Below are positions 17,072 through 26,468 of a stretch of 64,000 bases of DNA, piece after piece. Position numbers and translations under genes: made by a program. The notes under the pieces were generated by a model. It was not told the origin of the DNA. It worked only from the letters and a program-made list of their open reading frames with translations, and did not search any database. Origin of the DNA: Devosia sp. (GTDB lineage: Bacteria > Pseudomonadota > Alphaproteobacteria > Rhizobiales > Devosiaceae); contig NZ_JAGIAW010000002.1 of the NCBI RefSeq assembly GCF_017744655.1, positions 62,001 through 126,000 on the forward strand. Reading direction: 5' to 3'. The first letter of the stretch is position 1. Every line of letters starts with the position of its first letter.

Positions 17072-18739
17072 CTAGGCCGCCACGGTCACTTTGCTGTGCC
17101 GCACGTCGAGCGGCAGCGAAATGGCGACCGTCGTGCCGACGGATGGCGCCGAGTCGATGACCATGCGGCCTCCGCTCAATTCGGCTATGGCGCGGGAAAT
17201 GGAAATCCCGAGACCCGGCCCGACACCCTCGCGGGTGAATGTGGCATCGCCCAGAGCGAAGGGCTGGCTGAGGCTCGAAAGCCGCTCCTCGGTCATGCCG
17301 ATGCCGGTATCGGTGACCTCGATGACGACGCCATCGTCTGCGGCAAAGGTCGCGAGGGTTAGTTTACCACCGGCCGGGGTAAAGCGAATCGCATTCTCGA
17401 CGATATTGCCAACCATGCGCACAAAGGCCAGTCGATCGCCGCAGAGCATCGCCCCGGTTTCGGAATTGACGGAGAGGGAAAGACCGGCCCGGGCAATCTG
17501 ACCGCGGAAGCGGCGGCAGGTCGCGGTGATGACTTCGTCGAGCGGGACGGCGTCGGCGCGCAACACCTTTTGTCCATTTTCGAGTTCGGCGAGATCGAGA
17601 ATGGCGGCGAAGGAATTGAGCAGGTGTTCGCCCGAGGTTTTGATCGACTGCACATATTCCGCGTAACGCGGATCGCCCATCTTGCCATAGGTCTCGCATT
17701 CCATCAGTTCGGCAAAGCCGATGATGTGGTTGAGCGGGGTGCGAATGTCGTGGCTGAGATGGGCGAGGAAATTGGTCTTGGCGCGGCTCGCGGCTTCCGC
17801 CTTGATCTTTTCTTCGTGGTAGCGGCGGGCCAGCAGGCGCTGTTCTTCGCGGATGGTCGAGAGCAGAACGTCAGTGCGACGGCGCTCGGTTTCATCCGAC
17901 AAGATCGTCATGAACCCGCCATCGGGAAGGGGGCGTTCGTCGATCAGCAGGCAGGAGCCGTCTTGCTGATGCAGTTCCAGGAGCCGGTTGCCGCTCTCTT
18001 CGCGCAGCAGCTTCATATAGCCGCCAGCAATCAGGCGCCCCAGAGCCTCGGGGTAGCTGATGCTGTCGCTTTCGAGCTTGAGGCGTTCGCGATAATCGCC
18101 ATTGCAAACGATCATTCGACCGTCGGTAGTCCAGCAGGCAATGCCCATGGGGATCGCCGAAGTGAGGGAGCGATAGGTGTGGCGCTCCATCGGATCGGGC
18201 ATGTCCTCGCCGCGGCGACGGCGCAACGTCAGCGCGGTCACCAGGCTGGCAAGCGCCAGGGCTGCTGCGCCGCGCCCGGCAAGGGCGCCAACTGCGCCCG
18301 ATTGCTCTGCCTGAACGCTGAGCAGGCCATGCGACCCGGCCGGCACGGCGTGAGAGAAGAAATCGCCGAAATCGGCCTCCGCTTCGACAAAGCGCGCGCG
18401 GGTAATACCCGGAAAATCGCTTGGCGTGCTCGCAAGTGTCGTTTCGGCGGCGGTGACGGGCTCATTGGCAACGCGCGCGGCGACGGCGACCCCGATAAGT
18501 GAGAGTTCGCGCTTCACTTCGCCCAGCGTCGTGACGACGTCGTAAACGATGAAAAGGGTCGCTGCGGCAAAGGCGGTGGCGGCGACAGCCAGCGTCATCG
18601 GCGTCAGGACACGGTGTCTGAACCCTCGGGGTGCAGCCGTGCCCTGGCGGCGGAGGCGCCGAAATTTATCCCCATTGCCCATGCCGAATCCATCAGCATC
18701 GGCGCCGGATACCTCCGACGACCGCATGAAATTCTCCAT
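17072..18739 (-). CDS. membrane sensor histidine kinase with PAS-like domain, PleC/DivJ-like
   Basis: 555 residues (an ATG at 18727 is an alternative start). A basic cytoplasmic N-terminus precedes TM1 at about 47-68, a periplasmic loop of about 85 residues, and TM2 at about 155-172. A PAS-like segment (195-285, with IACWTTDGRMIVCNG) leads into a coiled linker. H330 is the phospho-acceptor in LAHLSHDIRTPLNHIIGFAELM, followed by an ATPase domain with NIVENAIRFTP, DTGIGMTEE and GPGLGISI. The C-terminus lacks a receiver domain. This H-box is typical of the PleC/DivJ/PdhS kinases that control DivK and the cell cycle in Alphaproteobacteria, but membership and partner are inferred. Confidence 0.85.
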   Translation of the reverse strand: MENFMRSSEVSGADADGFGMGNGDKFRRLRRQGTAAPRGFRHRVLTPMTLAVAATAFAAATLFIVYDVVTTLGEVKRELSLIGVAVAARVANEPVTAAETTLASTPSDFPGITRARFVEAEADFGDFFSHAVPAGSHGLLSVQAEQSGAVGALAGRGAAALALASLVTALTLRRRRGEDMPDPMERHTYRSLTSAIPMGIACWTTDGRMIVCNGDYRERLKLESDSISYPEALGRLIAGGYMKLLREESGNRLLELHQQDGSCLLIDERPLPDGGFMTILSDETERRRTDVLLSTIREEQRLLARRYHEEKIKAEAASRAKTNFLAHLSHDIRTPLNHIIGFAELMECETYGKMGDPRYAEYVQSIKTSGEHLLNSFAAILDLAELENGQKVLRADAVPLDEVITATCRRFRGQIARAGLSLSVNSETGAMLCGDRLAFVRMVGNIVENAIRFTPAGGKLTLATFAADDGVVIEVTDTGIGMTEERLSSLSQPFALGDATFTREGVGPGLGISISRAIAELSGGRMVIDSAPSVGTTVAISLPLDVRHSKVTVAA

Positions 18740-18941
18740 AAATTTAAAGGGTTAGCCCCGAAGCGATTTGCTCGTTAACAAGTAATGAATCACCCCGAGG
18801 GGGCTTGTCCATAGGGGTGTTTGCGCCTTTGCGGGCGCGGCGCCAAAACGTGAGTCGATTGAATCACTTAGGTGAAAAGAAAAATCCTTCCACAGCCCTG
18901 TGAAAAACACGGCTCAAGGCGACGTGGGGCCGAAAACGGCA

Positions 18942-18971
18942 ATGCCTCCCCCTTTTGAGGTGGGGAAGCAT
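18942..18971. other. imperfect stem-loop between histidine kinase and pepN
   Basis: ATGCCTCCCC and GGGGAAGCAT form a 10-bp arm pair with one mismatch around a 10-base loop, followed on the plus strand by CTCATTTTTG. It sits in the 257-base gap after pepN (minus strand) and before the kinase gene. It may form the 3' end of the pepN transcript, but the T-run is on the wrong side for that, so the role is unclear. Confidence 0.3.
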
Positions 18972-18996
18972 CTCATTTTTGCTCGATATCAGGCGT

Positions 18997-21633
18997 TTAG
19001 CCTGCCAAGATTCGGTCGACGATATCGCCGGTATTGCGGCTGAGCGTGTGCTGGTTTTTGAGCGCTTCGAGAGCGGCCCGGCCGGCCTCGCGGCGACCCG
19101 GTTCGAGCAGCGGCAGAATGCGGAAGCCGGTGAGTACGCGCGCGGCAACCTGCGGATTGACCTTGTCGATCTCGGCCGCCGCTTCCGTCACGAACCGGAA
19201 GCCCAGTCCATCGCCCCGAGCGAACTGCGCCGGATTGCTCATGACGAAGCTGCCGAGCAGGGCTCGCAGCCGATTGGGATTGGTACGCGGGAAGTCCGGT
19301 GCAGCGAGGATAGCCCGCAGGCGCTCGATGGCGCCCTCGTCCGGCGCCTGCGAGGAAGCAACGAGCCACTTGTCGAAAACCAGCGGATCACCACCGAAGC
19401 GGGTGCGGAAATCGCCCAGAAGGGCTGGGGCTGCTTGGGTCCAATTGTGAGCGGAAATCGCGAGCGCCGCATAGCGATCGGTCATGTTGCTGGCCGAATG
19501 ATACTGCGCCTCGGCAAGAGCTGCACCCCGGTCCGACCCGGCAGTCAGCAGCGAGAGGAGGCCATTACGCAACGAGCGGCGGCCGGCCTGGGCCGCACCG
19601 GGACTATAGGGTTCGATGACCTCCAATTCGGCATGGAGCGCCTCGAGGTGCTCGGCCACCGGGCCGACGATAGCGCGGATCAGCGCCCGGCGCGCTTCGG
19701 CGACGGCGTTCGGATCGACATCCCTGCCGATCTGGCGGGCAATGACCGTTTCGTCCGGCATGGCGATGACCTGGGCCTTAAACGCATGGTCAAGAGAGGG
19801 ATCGCTGAGCGTGTCGACGATAGCCTGGCGCAGCGCGTCGACATCGCTTGATGCCGGCGCCTTGCCGGTAGCGGCGGCGGCCAGCAATTGCGTCGCCACC
19901 GTCTGCAGTGCGTCCCAGCGATTGAACGGATCGCTATCGTGTCGCGCGAGGAACAGCAGGTCCTGCTGGGTCAGATTGGTCGAGAGCTTTACCGGAGCCG
20001 AGAAGCCGCGCAGCAGCGACGGCACCGGGCGATTGGCAACCCCGGTAAAGGTCAGCGTGACGCTATCGCCATCAAGCACGATGAGGTCGTCCTTGACCGT
20101 GCCGCCGCTGACGCTGGACCAGCCCATCGGGCTACCATTGGGGCCGATCAGACCGAATTTCACCGGAATGACGAAAGGCGGCTTGTCCGGCTGGTTCGGC
20201 GTCGGCGCGGTCTTTTGTGACAGGGTCAGCGTATAGGTCTGGCTTCCCGCGTCGTAGCTGTCGTTGGCGGTGACAGCAGGCGTACCGGCATTGAGATACC
20301 AGCGCGAAAACTGGCTGAGATCGGTGCCGGTCGCATCCTCAAAGACCTTCAGGAAGGCCTCGATCGTTGTCGCCTCGCCATCGTGGCGCTCGAAATAAAG
20401 GTCCATGCCTTTGCGGAAACCGGCTTCGCCCAGGAGCGTTGCCAGCATGCGCACGACTTCCGAGCCCTTTTGGTAGACCGTCGTCGTATAAAAATTGTTG
20501 ATCTCGCGATAGCGATCCGGCCGCGGCGGATGGGCCAGCGGCCCGCCATCCTCGGGGAATTGCGTGATGCGCAGATTTTCCACGTCATGGATGCGCTGCA
20601 CCGGGCGGCTGCGCTCGTCCGAAGAAAATTCCTGATCGCGATAAACCGTCAGGCCTTCCTTGAGGCAGAGCTGGAACCAGTCGCGGCAGGTGATGCGATT
20701 GCCAGTCCAATTGTGAAAGTATTCGTGCGCAATGACGCGCTCGATATTGGCATAGTTGGCATCGCTCGCCGTCTCGGGCAGGGCGAAGACGAGCTTGTCG
20801 TTAAAAATGTTGAGGCCCTTGTTCTCCATCGCGCCGAAGTTGAAATCGGAGACGGCGACGATGTTGAACACATCGAGATCATATTCGCGGCCAAAGCGCT
20901 TTTCGTCCCAGGCCATGGAGCGCTTCAGGCTGTCCATCGCATAAAGGCACTCAGCCTCTTTGCCATGAGTACAGTAGATGGCAAGGTCGACCTTGCGCCC
21001 GCTGGCGGTGGTAAAAGTGTCGGTGATCGAACCGAGATCGCCGGCCACGAGCGCGAAGAGATAGGCGGGCTTGGGGAAGGGGTCTTCCCAGAGGGCAAAA
21101 TGCGTACCGTCGCCAGCATCGCCCTTGTCGATAAGGTTGCCGTTGGAAAGCAGGACCGGCGCGATGTTGCGCGGCGCTGATATCCGCACCTTGAAGGGCG
21201 CCAGAATATCCGGGCGGTCGAGATAATAGGTGATGCGCCTGAAACCCTCGGGCTCGCACTGGGTGCACCAGGTGCCGCTCGAGCGATAAAGTCCCATGAG
21301 CTTGGTATTGGTCTCGGGCGTGAGGTTGACTTCGGTTTCGAGCACGAAGCGCCGGAAGGGCGGCTCGACGACGGTCAGGCCGTTGTCGTCTGTCGCATAA
21401 CCCGAGAGCATCAGCGGCAGGCCGTCGATAGCGATCGATTGCAGCGTCAAACCGTCGCCGTCGAGCACCAGCGACGTACCCGGTTCCGTCTCCGGCCTCG
21501 GCTCCACGGTCATCTGCGTCCGAACGCGCGTGCCAGCCTCGCTGATCTTGAAATCCATGTCCACGGCAACGATCCGGTACGGCGTCGGTGCATAGTCTTT
21601 CAGGAAGATCGTGTGCTCGTTTTCGGTGCGCAT
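18997..21633 (-). CDS. pepN: aminopeptidase N (M1 family zinc metalloprotease)
   Basis: 878 residues from ATG 21633 (MRTENEHTIFLKDYAPTPY); the ORF track start adds 18 unlikely residues. The exopeptidase motif GAMENKGLNIF and the zinc site HEYFHNWTGNR with the downstream Glu (LKEGLTVYRDQEF) near residue 300 are intact. The C-terminal half is the helical cap domain, ending NTGDIVDRILAG. It removes N-terminal amino acids from peptides in the cytoplasm. The length fits the bacterial PepN group. It appears to be a single-gene unit. Confidence 0.96.
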   Translation of the reverse strand: MRTENEHTIFLKDYAPTPYRIVAVDMDFKISEAGTRVRTQMTVEPRPETEPGTSLVLDGDGLTLQSIAIDGLPLMLSGYATDDNGLTVVEPPFRRFVLETEVNLTPETNTKLMGLYRSSGTWCTQCEPEGFRRITYYLDRPDILAPFKVRISAPRNIAPVLLSNGNLIDKGDAGDGTHFALWEDPFPKPAYLFALVAGDLGSITDTFTTASGRKVDLAIYCTHGKEAECLYAMDSLKRSMAWDEKRFGREYDLDVFNIVAVSDFNFGAMENKGLNIFNDKLVFALPETASDANYANIERVIAHEYFHNWTGNRITCRDWFQLCLKEGLTVYRDQEFSSDERSRPVQRIHDVENLRITQFPEDGGPLAHPPRPDRYREINNFYTTTVYQKGSEVVRMLATLLGEAGFRKGMDLYFERHDGEATTIEAFLKVFEDATGTDLSQFSRWYLNAGTPAVTANDSYDAGSQTYTLTLSQKTAPTPNQPDKPPFVIPVKFGLIGPNGSPMGWSSVSGGTVKDDLIVLDGDSVTLTFTGVANRPVPSLLRGFSAPVKLSTNLTQQDLLFLARHDSDPFNRWDALQTVATQLLAAAATGKAPASSDVDALRQAIVDTLSDPSLDHAFKAQVIAMPDETVIARQIGRDVDPNAVAEARRALIRAIVGPVAEHLEALHAELEVIEPYSPGAAQAGRRSLRNGLLSLLTAGSDRGAALAEAQYHSASNMTDRYAALAISAHNWTQAAPALLGDFRTRFGGDPLVFDKWLVASSQAPDEGAIERLRAILAAPDFPRTNPNRLRALLGSFVMSNPAQFARGDGLGFRFVTEAAAEIDKVNPQVAARVLTGFRILPLLEPGRREAGRAALEALKNQHTLSRNTGDIVDRILAG

Positions 21634-21938
21634 GAAATGGTCCAGTGCAACGTTATTTTCTGGCGTCCGAATGTGGCCAACAGGCAACAGCCGACTCTAG
21701 CCTTTTGTGTATGCTACGCCGCTCTTGGCTGCATAGCCCAATTCTTCAATGCCAATTGGGACGGCATTGGGGAGGAGGCCTGGGCTAAACGCCACGCGGC
21801 TCCTCTGCGTTCATTGGAACGTATCGAGCGCGGTCTTTAAATTTCCCTGGATGGATCGACCATCGCCAGCCTCTGCTGACGGCCCTTGTCATCGCCGTCA
21901 CTTAGCGTTCGGCCATGGTGTCCTTCCGGACGATATAC

Positions 21939-23801
21939 ATGGTGACGCAAGTGCTGAAATGGTTTGAAAAGCAGTTGGACGCTTATCCCTCGGGAGAGCC
22001 AACCGAGCCACCAAAGGGCCTTCTGGCCTTCTGTCTGCACTATAGCCATGGCGCCAAGAAGTGGCTGGCCCTGATGGCCTTTGCCGCCGCGGCTGTCGCC
22101 ATCGGCGAAATCCTCGTCTTCAGCTTCATTGGCGACGTGGTGAACTGGCTTGCCGGTGCCAATCCCGAGACCTTCCTCCAGACCGACGGATGGAAGCTGG
22201 CCTTCATGGGCGCGATGATCGTCATCATCCTCCCCGGCTTCGCGCTGCTCTCGACCCTGACCATGCACCAGACGCTGCTCGGGAATTTCCCGCAGCGCAT
22301 TCGCTGGATGGCGCACCGCTACCTCATCCGCCAGTCGATGAGCTATTTTCAGGACGAGTTTGCCGGCCGCATCGGCGCCAAGCTGATGCAGACCTCGCTC
22401 GCCGTGCGCGAAGTGGTGATGAAGCTCCTCGACATGCTGGTTTATGTCGTCGTCTACTTCACCGGCGCTGTGTTCCTGGCCGCCTCGGCGGATTGGCGCC
22501 TCGCCATTCCGTTCCTCGTCTGGCTCGCCGCCTATATCGCCCTGATGGTCTATTTCATCCCGCGCATGGGCAAGATTTCACAGGCCCAAGCCGATGCGCG
22601 CTCGATGATGACCGGCCGTATCGTCGACAGCTACACCAATATCGCGACCGTAAAACTCTTCAGCCATTCCAACCGCGAAGAGTCCTATGCCCGCGAGGCC
22701 ATGGATGAGTTTCTGGGCACCGTCTATCGCCAGATGCGGCTCTTCACCTGGCTCAATATGCTGGTCCTCTGGTCCAATGCCCTGCTGCTCTTCTCGGTCG
22801 GCGCTACGGGTATCTGGCTCTGGATGCAGGGCGTCATGAGCCCGGGCGCACTCGCGGTGTCCCTCGGCCTCGTCATGCGCTTCCAGGGCATGAGCCAGTG
22901 GGTCATGTGGGAAATGTCTTCCCTGTTCGAGAACATCGGCACGGTCAAGGATGGCATCAATTCCATCTCGCTGCCGCGCGTCGTGTCGGACAAGCCAGAT
23001 GCCAAGCCGATCGGCCGCGTCGAAGGCGACATCAAGTTCGACAATGTCTCGTTCCACTATGGAAAGTCGTCCGGCGTCATCGAGGGCCTCAACCTCAATA
23101 TCCGCCCGGGCGAGAAGATCGGCCTTGTCGGTCGCTCCGGCGCGGGCAAGTCGACCATCGTCAACCTCTTGCTGCGTTTCTACGACCGGCAGGGCGGACG
23201 CATTCTGGTCGATAGCAACGACATCGCGACCATCCAGCAGGATAGCCTCCGCGCCAATATCGGCGTCGTCACCCAGGACACCTCCCTGCTGCATCGCTCG
23301 GTGCGCGACAACATCGTCTACGGCCGCCCCGACGCGACCGAAGAAGAGATGATCGAGGCCGCCAAGCTCGCCGAAGCCCACGACTTCATCGCCGACCTTT
23401 CGGACTACAAGGGCCGCAAGGGTTACGATGCCCATGTGGGCGAGCGCGGGGTGAAACTCTCGGGTGGTCAGCGCCAGCGCATCGCCATCGCACGCGTGCT
23501 CTTGAAAAATGCACCGATTCTGGTGCTCGATGAGGCAACGTCCGCTCTCGACTCCGAAGTGGAAGCTGCCATCCAGAGCCAGTTCGAGCTTTTGATGCGC
23601 GGCAAGACCGTCATCGCCATCGCGCACCGCCTCTCGACCATCGCCATGATGGACCGCCTGGTGGTGCTCGATAAGGGTGAGATCGTCGAACAGGGCACCC
23701 ATGCCGAGCTCGTGGATACGGGCGGCATCTATTCCCAGCTCTGGGCACGCCAATCGGGCGGGTTCCTGGAGATGGACCAGGTCGAGGACGCGGCGCAGTA
23801 A
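21939..23801 (+). CDS. ABC exporter half-transporter (fused permease and ATPase), first of a pair
   Basis: 620 residues from ATG 21939, which has CCGGACG upstream and aligns with the start of the paralogue downstream; ATG 21915 is an alternative. Six membrane helices (about residues 30-320) precede a nucleotide-binding domain with Walker A GRSGAGKST, signature LSGGQRQRIAIAR, Walker B ILVLDEATS and H-loop IAIAHRLST. It is an inner-membrane exporter half. The neighbour downstream is a close paralogue, with the same extended N-terminus and TM layout, so a heterodimer is likely. Both catalytic sites keep the Glu after Walker B. The substrate cannot be deduced. Confidence 0.93.
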   Translation: MVTQVLKWFEKQLDAYPSGEPTEPPKGLLAFCLHYSHGAKKWLALMAFAAAAVAIGEILVFSFIGDVVNWLAGANPETFLQTDGWKLAFMGAMIVIILPGFALLSTLTMHQTLLGNFPQRIRWMAHRYLIRQSMSYFQDEFAGRIGAKLMQTSLAVREVVMKLLDMLVYVVVYFTGAVFLAASADWRLAIPFLVWLAAYIALMVYFIPRMGKISQAQADARSMMTGRIVDSYTNIATVKLFSHSNREESYAREAMDEFLGTVYRQMRLFTWLNMLVLWSNALLLFSVGATGIWLWMQGVMSPGALAVSLGLVMRFQGMSQWVMWEMSSLFENIGTVKDGINSISLPRVVSDKPDAKPIGRVEGDIKFDNVSFHYGKSSGVIEGLNLNIRPGEKIGLVGRSGAGKSTIVNLLLRFYDRQGGRILVDSNDIATIQQDSLRANIGVVTQDTSLLHRSVRDNIVYGRPDATEEEMIEAAKLAEAHDFIADLSDYKGRKGYDAHVGERGVKLSGGQRQRIAIARVLLKNAPILVLDEATSALDSEVEAAIQSQFELLMRGKTVIAIAHRLSTIAMMDRLVVLDKGEIVEQGTHAELVDTGGIYSQLWARQSGGFLEMDQVEDAAQ

Positions 23802-23828
23802 GCGCCGCTCTTTTCCTCGCCACCCACG

Positions 23829-23903
23829 GCGTCATTCCCGCGAAAGCGGGAATCCCATGCGGTGGCGGGTAGCCAGAGATTCCCGCTTTCGCGGGAATGA
23901 CGC
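23829..23903. repeat. REP-like palindromic pair (two 26-bp inverted copies)
   Basis: GCGTCATTCCCGCGAAAGCGGGAATC occurs at 23829-23854 and as its exact reverse complement at 23878-23903, with a 23-base spacer. Each copy itself folds through ATTCCCGC/GCGGGAAT. The same core recurs before nadE. This is the form of extragenic palindromes common in Alphaproteobacteria. It lies between two cotranscribed ABC genes and may stabilise or partly terminate the transcript. Confidence 0.85.
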
Positions 23904-23954
23904 AGAGTTTTTATCCGCTTCCCTGAGGGGAGGCTCAACCAGAGGAGATCCCAA

Positions 23955-24047
23955 ATGGGAGATATCATTATGACGCGACATGAAGGCAATCAGCCCGGTG
24001 CATTTGCCCCCAGCCAACCCAAACCCACCGATAGGCACCGAACCTGA
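23955..24047 (+). CDS. possible 30-codon small ORF between the ABC genes
   Basis: AGAGGAG lies 8 bases before ATG 23955, which opens a 30-codon frame (MGDIIMTRHEGNQPGAF, then Pro-rich) ending at TGA 24047. It is followed by two stem-loops (24058-24074 and 24080-24095), the second placed just before the start of the next ABC gene. The good ribosome-binding site suggests translation, perhaps as a leader, but the peptide resembles nothing I know and the ORF is short enough to be chance. Confidence 0.3.
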   Translation: MGDIIMTRHEGNQPGAFAPSQPKPTDRHRT

Positions 24048-24057
24048 TACGAACCGA

Positions 24058-24095
24058 CTGAAAGGTTCTTTCAGGCGCGGCTCAATAAAATGAGC
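24058..24095 (+). promoter_or_regulatory. two consecutive stem-loops in the 5' region of the second ABC gene
   Basis: CTGAAAG-GTT-CTTTCAG (24058-24074) and GCTCA-ATAAAA-TGAGC (24080-24095). The second arm TGAGC covers the only purine-rich stretch before the ATG at 24101, so folding could limit initiation. Seen by eye only; no energies were computed. Confidence 0.35.
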
Positions 24096-24100
24096 AGAAA

Positions 24101-25957
24101 ATGTTCAACCGCGTCATCGACTTCTTCGACAATCTCTATTCGCCCATCGCCCTGGCCAAGAATCGCCAGCCGCCCATGGGTCTCACGCCCTTCGTTCGCT
24201 ACTTCGTTGCCCAGTTCAAAGGCGCTTTCGCGATCCGCATTGGCCTAGTTGCCATCGGTTCGATCGCCGACGCGCTCATGCCGGTCTTTGTCGGCATGGT
24301 GGTGGGCATGTTGGCGACAACCAATCCCGGCGAAATCTTCGACCTGCACACCCAGACTTTCCTCTGGATGGTCTTTGTCGTCGTCATCGTCCGGCCGCTG
24401 ACCTTCGTGCTCGACACGCTCGTGCGCAACCACGGCATCGTCCCTAACCTCGTCGATATCGTCCGATGGCAAAGCCATTGGCATGTCATCCGGCAAAGCT
24501 GGACCTTCTTCCAGAACGACTTTGCCGGCCGCATCGCCAACAAGGTCATCCAGGCCGGTGAAGCCATCGAAATCGGCGTCAACCTCACCATCGACGCGGC
24601 CTGGTATGCCCTGGTCTTCGTCGTGGTCGCCGTCGTCGTCCTGGCCCAGCTCGATCCGGTGCTGCTGGTGCCGATTGGTGTCTGGCTGCTTCTCTATGCG
24701 GTGCTCTTCTCGATCACCATGCCGCTCATTGCCCGCTATTCCGAAGAGCTTTCGGAGAGCAAATCGGTGATGACCGGCCGCATCGTCGACAGCTACACCA
24801 ATATCCAGACGCTCAAGACCTTCGCCTCCGGCGCGCATGAAGACAAATATGTCGCCGACAGCGTGCTCGACCACGCCGTGAGCTTCCGCAAATTGATGCG
24901 GGTGTTCACCTACATGTGGTCGATCCTGTTCATGCTCAATGCGGGCCTCGTGGTCTCGGTCACCTGGCTGGCTCTCGCCGGCTGGAACAATGGCGTGCTG
25001 ACGGCTGCCGCGGTGGCGACGGCGATCCCCTTCGCCCTGCAGATCATGAACATGAGCGGTTGGATCCTCGAAATCGGTTCCAACATCTTCCGTCAGATCG
25101 GTACGACGCGGGACTCGATGGACACCATCGCCCAGCCCCTGACCATGCTCGACGCGCCGGAAGCCAAGCCTCTTGCCGTCACCAGGGGCGAGCTGAACTA
25201 TGACAATGTCAGCTTCAACTACTGGCGCGGCAAGGAAGGCTCGGTCATCGACGAGTTCAGCCTTGCGGTGAAGCCGGGCGAAAAGATTGGCCTTGTCGGC
25301 CGCTCCGGCTCGGGCAAGTCGACCCTGGTCAATCTCGCTTTGCGCATGTTCGATGTGCAGGACGGTTCGATCAAGATCGACGGGCACGACGTCCGCTCGG
25401 TGACCCAGGAAAGCCTCCGCGCCGCCATCGGCCTTGTCAGCCAGGATACGTCCCTGCTGCATCGCTCCGTCCGCGAAAACCTCAAATATGGTCGCCAGAA
25501 CGCGACCGACGAGGAAATGATGCGGGCGGCCGAACAGGCCAATGTCCACGATGTCATCATGGGTCTTTCCGACCCGCAGGGCCGCAAGGCTTATGATGCG
25601 CATGTGGGCGAACGCGGCGTAAAGCTCTCCGGCGGCCAGCGTCAGCGCGTCGCCATCGCCCGCGTTCTCCTCAAGAACGCGCCGATTCTGGTACTCGACG
25701 AAGCCACTTCCGCGCTCGATTCCGAAGTGGAAGCGGCGATCCAGGAGCAGCTCACCATGCTCATGCAGGGCAAGACGGTGATCGCTATCGCGCACCGCCT
25801 CTCGACCATTGCGGCCATGGACCGGCTCGTGGTGCTCGAAAGGGGCAAGATCGTGGAAGAGGGCACCCACGCCCAACTCCTCGCCTCGGGCGGCCACTAC
25901 GCCATGCTCTGGGAACGCCAGTCCGGCGGGTTCCTGGACCTCGAAGCAGCGCAGTAA
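24101..25957 (+). CDS. ABC exporter half-transporter, second of a pair
   Basis: 618 residues. The N-terminal motif MFNRVIDFFDNLYSPI parallels the upstream half-transporter. Six membrane helices (about 35-320) are followed by an ATPase domain with Walker A GRSGSGKST, signature LSGGQRQRVAIAR, Walker B ILVLDEATS and H-loop IAHRLSTI. Both halves share VMTGRIVDSYTNI before the second half of the membrane domain, showing origin by duplication. The gene ends six bases before a strong intrinsic terminator, so the two-gene unit is complete here. Confidence 0.93.
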   Translation: MFNRVIDFFDNLYSPIALAKNRQPPMGLTPFVRYFVAQFKGAFAIRIGLVAIGSIADALMPVFVGMVVGMLATTNPGEIFDLHTQTFLWMVFVVVIVRPLTFVLDTLVRNHGIVPNLVDIVRWQSHWHVIRQSWTFFQNDFAGRIANKVIQAGEAIEIGVNLTIDAAWYALVFVVVAVVVLAQLDPVLLVPIGVWLLLYAVLFSITMPLIARYSEELSESKSVMTGRIVDSYTNIQTLKTFASGAHEDKYVADSVLDHAVSFRKLMRVFTYMWSILFMLNAGLVVSVTWLALAGWNNGVLTAAAVATAIPFALQIMNMSGWILEIGSNIFRQIGTTRDSMDTIAQPLTMLDAPEAKPLAVTRGELNYDNVSFNYWRGKEGSVIDEFSLAVKPGEKIGLVGRSGSGKSTLVNLALRMFDVQDGSIKIDGHDVRSVTQESLRAAIGLVSQDTSLLHRSVRENLKYGRQNATDEEMMRAAEQANVHDVIMGLSDPQGRKAYDAHVGERGVKLSGGQRQRVAIARVLLKNAPILVLDEATSALDSEVEAAIQEQLTMLMQGKTVIAIAHRLSTIAAMDRLVVLERGKIVEEGTHAQLLASGGHYAMLWERQSGGFLDLEAAQ

Positions 25958-25962
25958 AGAAA

Positions 25963-25990
25963 GGCCCGGTCAATCGACCGGGCCTTTTTT
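25963..25990 (+). terminator. intrinsic terminator after the ABC exporter pair
   Basis: GGCCCGGTC-AATC-GACCGGGCC gives a perfect 9-bp stem followed by six T. On the minus strand the stem is followed by TTTCTTT, so it may also stop transcripts arriving from the convergent DoxX gene. Confidence 0.93.
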
Positions 25991-26010
25991 GTCTACGATA
26001 CCCCCACCAT

Positions 26011-26085
26011 CGTCATTGCCGGGCTTGTCCCGGCAATCCATCTCACCTCCGCTGGGGACCACCGGGACAAGCCCGGTGGTGACGA
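26011..26085. repeat. dispersed palindromic repeat (second family)
   Basis: ATTGCCGGG-CTTGT-CCCGGCAAT (26015-26037) and CCACCGGG-ACAAG-CCCGGTGG (26059-26079) are two hairpins that are also near inverted copies of each other (CGTCATTGCC...GGTGACG, three mismatches). The arrangement copies that of the REP pair at 23829-23903 but with a different core. It lies between convergent genes, just after the terminator. Confidence 0.7.
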
Positions 26086-26096
26086 CGATTTGTGAG

Positions 26097-26468
26097 CTAC
26101 CGCACGATCGGAAACAGGTTCCTGATCCTCGGCTCCCGCAACCACAGCGCCACCCAGGCAAACGTCCCGAAATAAATGCTGAACAGCGTATGGCTGAAGA
26201 GCGGGTTGTCGACCCGCAGGTTCGCCGCCAGCGCCGCGCCGAGCAATGCCGTCATCAACACGGCGCCCAGCAGGGCCGTGCGCGGAATGATGTAGAGCAC
26301 GGCGACCACAACCTCGATGATACCGATCAGCAACAGATACTTCGCCGGCCACCCCACTACTTCCAATGGCTCCAGCGCCAGCGGTGAATTGATGAGTTTC
26401 GGCGCCGCCGAAGCGCCCAGAAGAAAGAGCGTCACCAGCGCGCTCATTACCCAACCTGTCCTGATCAT
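26097..26468 (-). CDS. DoxX-like integral membrane protein
   Basis: 123 residues with four hydrophobic helices (about 7-25, 42-62, 65-85, 93-113) and short polar loops, ending in basic residues. The pattern of a Gly/Ala-rich first helix (MSALVTLFLLGASAAPKL) and a second beginning PAKYLLLIGIIEV is typical of the DoxX/DoxX_2 superfamily of small quinone-linked or uncharacterised membrane proteins. No catalytic function can be assigned. It is a single gene, convergent with the ABC pair. Confidence 0.75.
   Translation of the reverse strand: MIRTGWVMSALVTLFLLGASAAPKLINSPLALEPLEVVGWPAKYLLLIGIIEVVVAVLYIIPRTALLGAVLMTALLGAALAANLRVDNPLFSHTLFSIYFGTFAWVALWLREPRIRNLFPIVR

Noticed and set aside
24245-25897. 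550-residue minus-strand ORF
   Set aside because: Antisense of the second ABC gene; its composition (HDH, DDD, EH runs) is typical of reverse-complement frames of GC-rich genes.
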